From assembly GCF_052119585.1 (NCBI RefSeq), contig NZ_JBGQOJ010000003.1:62001-126000 (forward strand): DNA of 64,000 nucleotides. Direction: 5' to 3'. The stretch's first letter is position 1. Each line of letters opens with the position of its first letter. The notes under the pieces are model-generated. The model ran no database searches and was not told the origin of the DNA. It worked only from the letters and a program-made list of their open reading frames with translations. This DNA is from JBGQOJ01 sp052119585 (GTDB lineage: Bacteria > Pseudomonadota > Alphaproteobacteria > Rhodobacterales > Rhodobacteraceae). A program made the translations under genes and the position numbers. This document shows positions 42,249 through 50,693 of the stretch, one piece after another.

Positions 42249-43337
42249 TTACGCGGCCTCCGCATAGGCGGCGGGGGCAACCAACTTGCCATCCTCCGCG
42301 AAGATGTAGACATGCGCGGGGTCAAGGTAGACGGTCAGATCCTGCCCCAACGTCAGATTGCGCACCCCGTGGATCAGACCGACCCAGCGTGCGCCCTCGT
42401 GATCCAGATGCACAAAGGTTTCCGACCCGGTGATCTCTGTCACCGACAGGCGGGTTGTAAAGGCGATGCTGGTCTTCGTTTTCGGCTCCAGCTCCAGATG
42501 GTTCGGGCGGAATCCGGCCAGATATTTCCCGTCGCGCAATGTGGCAAGCGTGCCGGTTGCGGCGGCTGTTGCCCCTTTGCCGAAGGACAGCGTATCGCCG
42601 GATTTGGTCAGGCTCATGAAATTCATCGGCGGGTCGCTGAACACCCGCGCCGTGGTGGCGTTGACCGGTCTGCGATACACCGACGGGGTCAGCCCGAACT
42701 GCGTGACGCGGCCCTCCCACAGGGTGGCGGTGTTGCCGCCCAACAGCAGCGCCTCTTCGGGTTCGGTAGTGGCATAGACAAAGATCGACCCCGCCTCCTC
42801 GAATATCTTCGGGATTTCGGCGCGCAGTTCCTCGCGTAGTTTGTAGTCGAGGTTGGCCAGCGGTTCGTCCAGCAGCACCAGCCCCGCATCCTTGACCAGC
42901 GCGCGTGCCAGCGCACAGCGCTGTTGCTGGCCGCCGGACAATTCCAGCGGCTTGCGGTCCAGCATCGCACCCAGCTGCATCAGATCGGCGGCCTTGTGGA
43001 CGGCGGTGTCGATCTCGGCCCTGGTCTTGCCCATCAGGCGCATCGGCGAGGCGATGTTGTCGTAGACGGTCATGCTGGGATAGTTGATGAACTGCTGGTA
43101 CACCATGGCGACCTTGCGGTCCTGCACCCGCATTCCGGTCACGTCCTTGCCGTTCCACAGCACCCGACCGGTGTTGGGCACGTCCAGCCCCGCCATCAGC
43201 CGCATCATTGAGGTTTTCCCCGAGGACGTCGGCCCAAGCAGCACGTTCATCGTGCCGTTCTGCAACGTAAGGTCTGTCTTATGAATATGCGTCTGGCCGT
43301 TTATGACCTTCGAGACGCCCTCTAGTACCAGTGTCAT
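42249..43337 (-). CDS. glpS: Glycerol ABC transporter ATP-binding protein GlpS
   Basis: A 362-residue MalK-like ATPase with Walker A GPTSSGKTS near residue 35, a canonical signature LSGGQQQRCALARALV, Walker B LVLLDEPLANLD and a TOBE-containing tail. It is the partner ATPase of GlpT. It follows glpD by 18 bases and precedes glpT by 2. Confidence 0.91.
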   Translation of the reverse strand: MTLVLEGVSKVINGQTHIHKTDLTLQNGTMNVLLGPTSSGKTSMMRLMAGLDVPNTGRVLWNGKDVTGMRVQDRKVAMVYQQFINYPSMTVYDNIASPMRLMGKTRAEIDTAVHKAADLMQLGAMLDRKPLELSGGQQQRCALARALVKDAGLVLLDEPLANLDYKLREELRAEIPKIFEEAGSIFVYATTEPEEALLLGGNTATLWEGRVTQFGLTPSVYRRPVNATTARVFSDPPMNFMSLTKSGDTLSFGKGATAAATGTLATLRDGKYLAGFRPNHLELEPKTKTSIAFTTRLSVTEITGSETFVHLDHEGARWVGLIHGVRNLTLGQDLTVYLDPAHVYIFAEDGKLVAPAAYAEAA

Positions 43338-43355
43338 TGTTTCTCTCTCCCCGCC

Positions 43356-44960
43356 CTATTTCGCTGCCGAAATGGTGCGTTTTGGCCCTTTGGCCTTCAT
43401 CCAGTCGTCCAGTTGCGCGATGTCCGCCCTTGTCATCCGCAGGCCCAGTTTGGACCGGCGCCAGACGACATCCTCTGCCGCACGCGCGAATTCCTTCTGC
43501 ATCAGCCAGGTCACCTCTGCTTCGGTCAGGGTCGCGCCGAAATCGCGCCCCAGATCCGCCAGCGTTTCCGCATCGCCCAGCAACGTCGCGGCCTCTGTCC
43601 CGTAAGCGCGCACAAGGCGGCGGGCCCAAGGCGCGTCCACAAACCCAAAGGCGGCTTGCAGTTCGGCAATCAGGCGGTCCACATCCCCCACCGGAAAATC
43701 CCCGCCGGGCAACGCGACACCCGCCGTCCAGCCCTTTGAGGGCGCGTCAAAGAACGGCACGATCTTGTCCAGCGCATGTTCCGCCAAACGGCGGTATGTG
43801 GTGATCTTGCCACCAAACACGTTCAGCATCGGTGCACCGCCGTTTGTGTCGACCTTCAGCGTATAGTCCCGCGTCGCCGCCGTGGCAGAGCTTGCCCCAT
43901 CGTCATAAAGCGGGCGCACGCCGGAATAGGTCCAGACGATATCGTCCCGCGTGACCGGCTTTTTGAAATACTCGGACGCAAAGGCGCACAGGTAATCCTG
44001 TTCTTCGGGGGTGCAGACCGGCTTGACCGACGGGTCGTCCTGTTCCGCGTCGGTGGTGCCGATCAGGGTGAAATCCGTCTCGTAGGGGATGGCGAAAATG
44101 ATCCGGCCATCAGTGCCCTGAAAGAAATAGCATTTGTCGTGGTCGAACAGCTTTTTCGTCACGATATGGCTGCCGCGCACCAGCCGAACGCCCTCGGCAG
44201 AGTTGATACGGACCGTATTGTGAATGATGTCGCCGACCCAGGGACCGCCGGCATTGACCAGCATCCTCGCGCGGATGTGCTGTTGTGTGGCGGTCTCGCG
44301 GTCCTCGACCGTGACGTCCCAGTGGTCACCGTCCCGCACCGCCGCGATCACCTTGGTCTGGACCATGATCCGCGCGCCACGCGTCTGCGCATCGCGGGCG
44401 TTCAGCGCAACCAGACGCGAATCCTCGATCCAGCAGTCAGAATATTCGAACGCGCGGGTGAACTTGTCCTTCAACGGGCGGCCCGCCGGATCTGTCGTCA
44501 GGTCCAATGTGCGCGTTGCGGGCAGGATCTTGCGCCCGCCCAGCGTGTCATACAGGAACAGGCCCAACCGGATCAGCCATGCCGGACGACGGCCACGCAT
44601 CCACGGCATGACGACGTTCAGCACCTTGGATGTGGGCGTGTCAGACTCGAACCGCATGTCTTTATGGTAGGGCAGCACAAAGCGCATCGGCCAGCTTATG
44701 TGGGGCATGGCCCGCAACAGCGTCTCGCGCTCGATCAGGGCCTCGCGGACAAGTCGCACCTCGAAATATTCAAGATATCGCAATCCGCCGTGGAACAGTT
44801 TTGTCGACGCCGAGGATGTGGCAGAGGCCAGATCGTTCATTTCGGCCAGCGCAACAGTCATCCCGCGCCCCGCAGCGTCACGCGCAATACCGCACCCGTT
44901 GATGCCGCCGCCAATGACGAACAGATCAACGTCCTGCGTGAATGATTGCTTCTGTGACAC
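43356..44960 (-). CDS. glpD: Aerobic glycerol-3-phosphate dehydrogenase
   Basis: A 534-residue FAD enzyme of the inner-membrane face. It oxidises sn-glycerol 3-phosphate to dihydroxyacetone phosphate and feeds electrons to quinone. The FAD loop DLFVIGGGINGCGIARDAA is near residue 12, RGSHIVTKKLFDH mid-chain, and the C-terminal helical domain (VTWLMQKEFARAAEDVVWRRSKLGL) is typical. The start is GTG at 44960 behind GGGAGG. It is the first gene of glpDSTPQUVK and divergent from glpR. Confidence 0.95.
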   Translation of the reverse strand: MSQKQSFTQDVDLFVIGGGINGCGIARDAAGRGMTVALAEMNDLASATSSASTKLFHGGLRYLEYFEVRLVREALIERETLLRAMPHISWPMRFVLPYHKDMRFESDTPTSKVLNVVMPWMRGRRPAWLIRLGLFLYDTLGGRKILPATRTLDLTTDPAGRPLKDKFTRAFEYSDCWIEDSRLVALNARDAQTRGARIMVQTKVIAAVRDGDHWDVTVEDRETATQQHIRARMLVNAGGPWVGDIIHNTVRINSAEGVRLVRGSHIVTKKLFDHDKCYFFQGTDGRIIFAIPYETDFTLIGTTDAEQDDPSVKPVCTPEEQDYLCAFASEYFKKPVTRDDIVWTYSGVRPLYDDGASSATAATRDYTLKVDTNGGAPMLNVFGGKITTYRRLAEHALDKIVPFFDAPSKGWTAGVALPGGDFPVGDVDRLIAELQAAFGFVDAPWARRLVRAYGTEAATLLGDAETLADLGRDFGATLTEAEVTWLMQKEFARAAEDVVWRRSKLGLRMTRADIAQLDDWMKAKGPKRTISAAK

Positions 44961-45035
44961 GACGACGGCCTCCCACCCTTCATACGAATCTATTCGATAT
45001 TTCTATGGTATGGCACGATATTTTGGAAGATATTT

Positions 45036-45077
45036 TTCGTTTATGTTCGTTTTTAGTTCGTTATTTTAAAATCGAAC
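45036..45077. promoter_or_regulatory. Candidate GlpR operator between glpD and glpR
   Basis: The 300-base gap is strikingly AT-rich for this genome. Three TTCGTT half-sites start at 45036, 45046 and 45057 (10-11 bp apart), the second within TATGTTCGTT, close to the E. coli GlpR half-site WATGTTCGWT. An opposed ATCGAAC follows at 45071-45077. DeoR-family regulators bind such repeated half-sites. The rest of the gap shows no gene. Confidence 0.55.
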
Positions 45078-45260
45078 CTGTCGGGCGTTTCCCTGAAAAC
45101 ATAGGTTTTGGCGCTGGAAAATCACCCGCTGTCTGGCATTCAACCGGGGGGTATCCAAAGAAACCAATGCTGATTTGCCGAAACCATGCGCGAAAATGTT
45201 GCTTTTCCATCCAAAGCGCGGATATCTGTTCGGACCCCTTGCCCAAGATCAGGAATGCAA

Positions 45261-46019
45261 ATGTCACAGAGTTTTCGCCTGCCAGAGATCATCGAGATCG
45301 CACGCCGGAACGGAAAGGTGACCGTCGAAGAGCTTGCCGAACATTTCGATGTCACGCTTCAGACCATCCGCCGCGACCTGACAGAGCTGGCAGAGGCCGG
45401 AAAACTGGACCGTGTCCACGGCGGGGCAGTGCCGCCATCGGGCACCACGAACATCGGGTATCAGGAACGCCGCAAGCTGAACGAGCCGGCCAAAACCGCC
45501 ATGGCGCGCGCCTGCGCCACAGCCATTCCCGACAGCGCCTCGGTGTTTCTGAACATCGGCACCAGCACAGAGGCCGTCGCCCGGGAATTGTTGACCCACC
45601 GGAACCTGATGGTGGTGACCAACAATATGAACGTCGCCAATATATTGGCCGAGAACGCCGACTGTCAGGTGATCGTCACCGGCGGCGTCTTGCGACGGTC
45701 GGACGGCGGGCTGGTCGGCAATCTGACCACCCAGACGATCGAACAGTTCAGGTTCGATCTGGCGATCATCGGATGTTCCGCAATGGACGAGGACGGCGAC
45801 CTGATGGATTTTGACATTCAGGAGGTCGGCGTCAGCCAGACCATCATCCGGCAGTCGCGCAAGACGTTTCTGGTGGCGGATCATTCCAAATTCAAACGCA
45901 CAGCCCCCGCCCGCATCGCGGCATTGCGCAGCATTCACACGTTTTTCACCGACAAGGCCCTGCCCGCCCCGCTTGCCGGTCGCTGTGCGGAGTGGGGCAC
46001 CAGGGTGATTGTCTGTTAG
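45261..46019 (+). CDS. glpR: GlpR, DeoR-family repressor of glycerol genes
   Basis: A 252-residue regulator. The N-terminal winged helix has LPEIIEIARRNGKVTVEELAEHF, then DVTLQTIRRDLTELAE; a DeoR sensor domain follows (GTSTEAVARELL, VIVTGGVLRRSDGGLVG, FLVADHSKF). Glycerol 3-phosphate is the expected inducer. The ATG at 45261 has AGGA six bases before it; another ATG at 45255 is too close to that site. Its stop overlaps the end of the convergent TauE-type gene. Confidence 0.88.
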   Translation: MSQSFRLPEIIEIARRNGKVTVEELAEHFDVTLQTIRRDLTELAEAGKLDRVHGGAVPPSGTTNIGYQERRKLNEPAKTAMARACATAIPDSASVFLNIGTSTEAVARELLTHRNLMVVTNNMNVANILAENADCQVIVTGGVLRRSDGGLVGNLTTQTIEQFRFDLAIIGCSAMDEDGDLMDFDIQEVGVSQTIIRQSRKTFLVADHSKFKRTAPARIAALRSIHTFFTDKALPAPLAGRCAEWGTRVIVC

Positions 46020-46765
46020 GAAAGCGCCGACAGGATCAGCTTGACCGCAAGCACCGCCAGAAGCGCAAGCAGAACCCGGTCAAAGGCATCTTTTGACACA
46101 GAGCGCGCCAGCCATCCCCCGACGGGCATGAACCCCAACAAGGGCACAAGCGCCAGACAGCTGAACAACAGGGTGGTCGGCGTCAGGATGCCGACCCAGA
46201 CCAATGCCGGCATCTGCGCCAGGGACATCACCGCAAAGAACAACGAGATGGTCGAAATGAACAGCACCCGCTCCAGCCGGATCGCGTTGAGAAAGGTGAT
46301 CGAGACCGGTGCCGACAACCCCGACGCCCCCTGAAGCACCCCTGCCGCCACCCCCATCGGCACTGCAAGCCGCGTCGCCAGCCCCAGCGACAGCACCATG
46401 CCGGGCCAGACCAGCCGCACCGCGATATATAAAAGGACGCCGCCCGCCACGATCAGCGACAGCGTATCGACCGAAAGATTTGCCAGCAGATAGGTTCCAA
46501 GCAAGGCCCCCGCCGCGCCCCCGACCGCAAACAACCAGGGCAAAGAGCCGCCCAAACGCTGATCGCGGAATTTCCAGACCTGCAAAAGATTCGTAAGCAG
46601 GTTCGGCACTATCATCATCACAACCGCCATGCGCACATCGAAGAACGCGGCGATCACGGGGATCGCAAGAACAGGTGCTCCCGCGCCGGTTGCACCCTTC
46701 AGGATGCCGCCAAGAGCCAGTGCGACAAAAATTGCGACAAGCGCCAAAGGGTCTGTGAACTGCAT
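46016..46765 (-). CDS. TauE/SafE-family (DUF81) membrane transporter
   Basis: A 249-residue protein with about seven to eight hydrophobic segments and the TauE repeat: GGILKGATGAGAPVLAIP in the first half and GVAAGVLQGASGLSAPVSITFLNAI in the second. Family members export sulfite, sulfoacetate or other organic anions, or act in sulfur uptake. With a possible DHPS module at 1657-8951 a sulfonate role is tempting but the genes are 37 kb apart. The substrate is unknown. It is convergent with glpR with a four-base overlap. Confidence 0.82.
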   Translation of the reverse strand: MQFTDPLALVAIFVALALGGILKGATGAGAPVLAIPVIAAFFDVRMAVVMMIVPNLLTNLLQVWKFRDQRLGGSLPWLFAVGGAAGALLGTYLLANLSVDTLSLIVAGGVLLYIAVRLVWPGMVLSLGLATRLAVPMGVAAGVLQGASGLSAPVSITFLNAIRLERVLFISTISLFFAVMSLAQMPALVWVGILTPTTLLFSCLALVPLLGFMPVGGWLARSVSKDAFDRVLLALLAVLAVKLILSALS

Positions 46766-47132
46766 ATCACCGTCACTTGTGGTTGCGGGATGGCAAGCAC
46801 CGGAACGCGCCCTGCGCGGCCCATGAATTGCCTGTTTCAGGTCGGATTACAAGGACTGCCAGGGGCAAGGCCTTTGCCCTTGGTGCGCGCTCAGAGAAAA
46901 GGCATGCCCGCCCTGCCCGAAAGGGTCTGCGGTCTCACCCAGCCGCGCCCTTTCTCATACAAAAGATAAATTTTTCGTTAATTGGAATGGAAATTGTGCC
47001 ACACGCCACAATCTCGCCGTAGTTCGCGGTCAGGTTGAATGTCAGAGGGGCACAGAATACGACCGTTCGCGGTCAGGTTTTGATCACTGGAAAATTTCGG
47101 TTTCTGATAAAAACACCACTGGAGAATGCGCA
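46766..47132 (+). promoter_or_regulatory. Upstream region of the phosphorelay cluster with 15-bp direct repeats
   Basis: 367 bases without a gene. Near its 3' end the 15-mer GTTCGCGGTCAGGTT occurs exactly twice, at 47022-47036 and 47065-47079, 43 bp apart, ending about 53 bases before the response-regulator start. An AT-rich stretch (ATAAATTTTTCGTTAATTGG, near 46966-46985) could hold a promoter. Elsewhere I see nothing. Confidence 0.6.
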
Positions 47133-48110
47133 ATGAAGATTCTGGCAGTCGACGATGACCCAATCATCCTGGAATTGCTGTCTGAACTGCTTGCCTCGTT
47201 TGGCGAACATGAGATGACCACGGCGCTTTGCGCCGCAGAGGCGCTTGACGAGCTTTCCAAAACCCCCACCCCGTTCGATTGCTTCTTGCTGGATATCCAG
47301 ATGCCCGGCATCGACGGCATCCAGTTGTGCGAAATTCTGCGGGACATTCCGGTTTACGCGCGTGCGCCGATCGTGATGATCACCGCGATGTCCGACAAGC
47401 GCTACATTGATGCCGCGTTCTCGGCCGGGGCCACCGACTATGTGAACAAGCCCTTCGACATCATGGAACTGCATGGCAGGATCAATGTGATCGAAAGCAT
47501 CGTTGCAGAGCGCAGAGGCAGGACCGACAAGATTTTTGCCGTCAAACAGGCGGGAAAGGCGCAGCCGCGCAAGCAACATATTGACCTGCACGAACCTGTC
47601 GCGATCAACGAGGTTGACGGGGTGATCGAATATTTCGCCCTCGAAAACTATCTGACACAGCTGTCGCGCGGCGCGATGTTCGGCTCTACCGTCTTTGCGT
47701 TCAACATTCGCGGGATCGAAAAGCTGCACCGCGAAACGACTTCGTTCGAGTTTCAGGGCCTGATTGCCGACGTATCCGAGGCGATTTCGGAAAGCCTGAA
47801 ACCGCATCAATTCCTGATTTCCTATGCCGGCAACGGCACATTCGCCTGTGTGACAGAGGGCGGATGGAAACCGGATATGAAGCTGCTGACATCCGAGATC
47901 GACTGGACCCTGTCGCAGATGGACCTGCACAGAAACGGGGGGGAGCCCCTGACGATCCGGGTTTGCGCGGGCCACCCCGTGCGGCTGATCTGGCGCAGCG
48001 GACAGGGCGCGATGGATGCCCTGATCGAGGCCCACGCAAGCGCCGAAGAGGCGAGCATCAAACTCGAGAAAGAACTCGATCACATCTGGTTTCTGGGAGA
48101 AACCGCATGA
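47133..48110 (+). CDS. Response regulator with REC and degenerate GGDEF-like output domain
   Basis: A 325-residue protein. A receiver domain covers residues ~1-120 with the acidic pocket DDD (7-9), phospho-acceptor Asp54 in LLDIQMPG, Thr in ITAMS and Lys in VNKPFD. The C-terminal ~160 residues look like a GGDEF fold (LENYLTQLSRGAMFGSTVFAFNIRG..., cited as landmark), but the active-site loop reads YAGNGTFACV instead of GGDEF, so cyclic-di-GMP synthesis is unlikely. It could bind a partner or nucleotide. It overlaps the Hpt gene as ATGA. Confidence 0.78.
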   Translation: MKILAVDDDPIILELLSELLASFGEHEMTTALCAAEALDELSKTPTPFDCFLLDIQMPGIDGIQLCEILRDIPVYARAPIVMITAMSDKRYIDAAFSAGATDYVNKPFDIMELHGRINVIESIVAERRGRTDKIFAVKQAGKAQPRKQHIDLHEPVAINEVDGVIEYFALENYLTQLSRGAMFGSTVFAFNIRGIEKLHRETTSFEFQGLIADVSEAISESLKPHQFLISYAGNGTFACVTEGGWKPDMKLLTSEIDWTLSQMDLHRNGGEPLTIRVCAGHPVRLIWRSGQGAMDALIEAHASAEEASIKLEKELDHIWFLGETA

Positions 48111-48442
48111 CCGCCGTCCCCGCGAACCTGCCCGGCCTTGAGCGGATCAGGGCGCGGTTTCTGGTCATACTGGCAGAGCGCCAACAAGAGCTGGAGACCC
48201 TGCGCGACGCAATGAATCGACCGGAGCATTGCAAGGCAGCGCTGAAACAGGCCCAGTTTATCCTGCATAAAATTGCGGGCACCGCCGGAACCCTCGGGTT
48301 TCCCGAATTCGGCGCACAGGCACGGACAATCGAAAACCAAATCATTCGGCATCTGGATAACGCGGCCCCAGATCTGCCCCTTATTGTCGGCAATCTGGAC
48401 CAATTTCTGGATCTGTCAGACGCGCTTTGCCAGGCGGCATAG
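48107..48442 (+). CDS. Hpt (histidine phosphotransfer) protein
   Basis: A 111-residue four-helix-type Hpt domain with the phospho-His at position 54 in FILHKIAGTAGTLGF, a good match to the HxxKG/A-x2-x-x-G pattern. It is translationally coupled to the response regulator through an ATGA overlap. It probably shuttles phosphoryl groups among the nearby kinases and regulators. Its stop is only three bases from the stop of the convergent single-domain regulator. Confidence 0.85.
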   Translation: MTAVPANLPGLERIRARFLVILAERQQELETLRDAMNRPEHCKAALKQAQFILHKIAGTAGTLGFPEFGAQARTIENQIIRHLDNAAPDLPLIVGNLDQFLDLSDALCQAA

Positions 48443-48445
48443 GGT

Positions 48446-48829
48446 TCAGGCGCGGCTCTTTACCTTTTGCAGCAATGCCTTGATCTGGTCCGGCAATGCG
48501 ATCGGATCGAACGGCTTGACGATCACACCGATGGCCCCCAATGCAATCAGCGCCTCGATCTCTGAGGGTTGCGCCCGCGCCGTCATAAAAATTGTCGGCA
48601 CGTTCTCCAGCCCGGAAAGCTGGCGCAGCTTTTCCATCACCGTCTGGCCATTCATTCCCGGCATCATCACGTCTAGCAGCAACAACTCTGGCTGGAACTT
48701 TGGCGCGACCTCGATTGCGCTTTCACCGGACGAACATTGAACAACGTCAAACTCGCCGGACATTTCCAGCGACATCATGGCGATTTCCTGAATGTCCAGG
48801 TCGTCCTCTACATGCAAAATGCGCGTCAT
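48446..48829 (-). CDS. Single-domain response regulator (CheY-like)
   Basis: A 126-residue receiver with the acidic pair HVEDD, phospho-acceptor Asp53 in LLDVMMPG, Thr in FMTARA and Lys in VKPFDP. No output domain is present. AGGGAGC precedes the ATG at 48829. It lies 25 bases after the PAS kinase gene, so the two are probably co-transcribed, with the Hpt protein as a possible link to the REC-GGDEF-like protein. Confidence 0.88.
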   Translation of the reverse strand: MTRILHVEDDLDIQEIAMMSLEMSGEFDVVQCSSGESAIEVAPKFQPELLLLDVMMPGMNGQTVMEKLRQLSGLENVPTIFMTARAQPSEIEALIALGAIGVIVKPFDPIALPDQIKALLQKVKSRA

Positions 48830-48854
48830 GGTTGCTCCCTTACAGATCAATCAA

Positions 48855-50495
48855 CTATGCAGCGCGAGAGCTACCAGATGCAACCCCTTCGAGTAGCAAC
48901 GGCAGCTCGAAGTAGAACTTTGTGCCGTGCCCGTCTTCGCTTTCAAAGGCGATCTGGCCACCATGGCTTTCGACAATCGCCTTCGCGATGCTCAGCCCAA
49001 GGCCGGTGCCGCCCGCCGCACGGCGATCATTGTTTTCGGCCTGTGTGAAACGTTCAAAAATCTTCGATTGTGCCTCTTTGGGAATGCCGTCGCCAAAATC
49101 CTGCACCGTGACACGGTAGCGATCATCAAGGGTCTCTACGATGACGTGCACCTCGCCGCCGGGGTTGGAGAATTTCGCGGCATTGGACAGCAGATTGTTC
49201 AAAACCTGCAAAATCCGATCTGGATCAAAGGTCGCCCTGGCGGTGCCTTGCAGCCCTTTTGTCACAATCCGCACGTCGAAGCGGTCGGCGAACTGCTGGT
49301 TAGCGATCACCGCCTCATTGACCACCGACACCAGATCGTTGGCTTCCATCCGAAATTCCATCTGGCCTGCGGCGATCTTTTCAAGGTCGAGAATGTCGTT
49401 GATAATCAACACCAGCCGGTCGGCATTTCGATGGGCAATTTCCAGCATTTTCCGTGATTTGTCGGTCAGATCACCGGCGGCACCGGACAACAGCAGACCC
49501 ATCGCGCCCTTGATCGACGTCAAAGGCGACCGCAGTTCATGGCTGACCGTCGCGATGAATTCATCCTTGGTTCTTTCGATCGCGATCCGTTCGGACACAT
49601 CGCGCAGAACCGCAACGCATCGCATATCGCCAAGTTCGGGCCGGATCAGTTGCAACGAAATGTCGAACGGAACGCCCCAGACGGAAATCGAGCCCTGGAA
49701 CCGCTCGACCTTGTCATCGACAAGGGTTGCGATCTTTGCCCGGAATTCATCCGCGTCCAGATCGGGCACATCATCCACAAAGGTCTTCTGAAGGTAGGTC
49801 TGGCAATCATGGCCATGCCGTTTCATCGCGGCTTCGTTCATGTAGGTATAGCGCAGGGTCACAAGATCGAAGATATAGATTTCGTCCGACAGCTTATCCA
49901 GCATCATGCTGACATCGCGCTGTGCCGCATCCATTTTCGTCGAGGTGATATCGGTCCTGACAGAGATCGCCCCAAGGAAAACGCCACCATCCCCAAGGCG
50001 CGGCATGATTGTCGCGCGGGTCCAGATCGTGCCGCCGTCGCGGCGCAGAATCCGCGTTTCGCCCGACCAGGTATTACCCTTTTCCAGCTCTTGCCTGATA
50101 TGGACAAAACGTTCGTTTTCGTCTTTCGGATACAGCACATCGGCGCTCTGTCCGATCAGTTCCCCCGGTGCGTAGCCCGTCGCCTCGGTGAATTTTTCGT
50201 TTGCATAGGTGATCCGCGCGTCCGTATCCGTCAGGGTTACAATCGCATGAGAGTTCAGCGCAGCCACTTCATGCGCAAGTTTAGAATGTTGTGTGGACAG
50301 GCTTCTGCGATCTGCGCGTGACCGCATCAACGACCAAAGCCCAAGCCCGAAAAGCGTTGTCGTCGACACCGCAAGCGATGACAGTGTCGAATGGAACTGG
50401 GTCGGCGTTAAGGTAAAAGCATGGGCGGCGGTCCCGCCTTGAAGACTGAAGAAGGCAATGCCCCCGAAAGAGTAATTTTTAAATAAATTCAACAC
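48855..50495 (-). CDS. PAS-domain sensor histidine kinase
   Basis: A 546-residue kinase. The N-terminus has one to two hydrophobic segments (residues ~10-25 and 40-57), then PAS 1 (~80-185), PAS 2 (~195-300), HisKA with phospho-His319 in FIATVSHELRSPLTSIKG, and a HATPase domain with N-box LNNLLSNAAKFS, G1 DFGDGI and G2 GGTGLGLSIAKA. The start is GTG at 50495 with GAGGCAAG upstream. It resembles, but does not match, the CHASE kinase encoded next; both may feed the same relay. Confidence 0.88.
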   Translation of the reverse strand: MLNLFKNYSFGGIAFFSLQGGTAAHAFTLTPTQFHSTLSSLAVSTTTLFGLGLWSLMRSRADRRSLSTQHSKLAHEVAALNSHAIVTLTDTDARITYANEKFTEATGYAPGELIGQSADVLYPKDENERFVHIRQELEKGNTWSGETRILRRDGGTIWTRATIMPRLGDGGVFLGAISVRTDITSTKMDAAQRDVSMMLDKLSDEIYIFDLVTLRYTYMNEAAMKRHGHDCQTYLQKTFVDDVPDLDADEFRAKIATLVDDKVERFQGSISVWGVPFDISLQLIRPELGDMRCVAVLRDVSERIAIERTKDEFIATVSHELRSPLTSIKGAMGLLLSGAAGDLTDKSRKMLEIAHRNADRLVLIINDILDLEKIAAGQMEFRMEANDLVSVVNEAVIANQQFADRFDVRIVTKGLQGTARATFDPDRILQVLNNLLSNAAKFSNPGGEVHVIVETLDDRYRVTVQDFGDGIPKEAQSKIFERFTQAENNDRRAAGGTGLGLSIAKAIVESHGGQIAFESEDGHGTKFYFELPLLLEGVASGSSRAA

Positions 50496-50693
50496 TAAGC
50501 TTGCCTCTGTTCAGATGGGCAATCGCGCGCATTCAATACCGCATCTGCCGTTTCTCTAAGATCCTTGCCTCAATGCCAGGCCTCATTATCATCAATCTGC
50601 AAGCTCATGATGCCGGAACTATTGGCTATTTTCATGCTCGAAAAATGACCAAAACAAGACATCAAGGCCAAAGGAACGCCGCAGCCTTGCCGG

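Noticed and set aside
47641..48100. Active diguanylate cyclase in the REC-GGDEF-like protein
   Set aside because: The catalytic GG(D/E)EF loop is replaced by AGNGTF, so synthesis of c-di-GMP is not expected.
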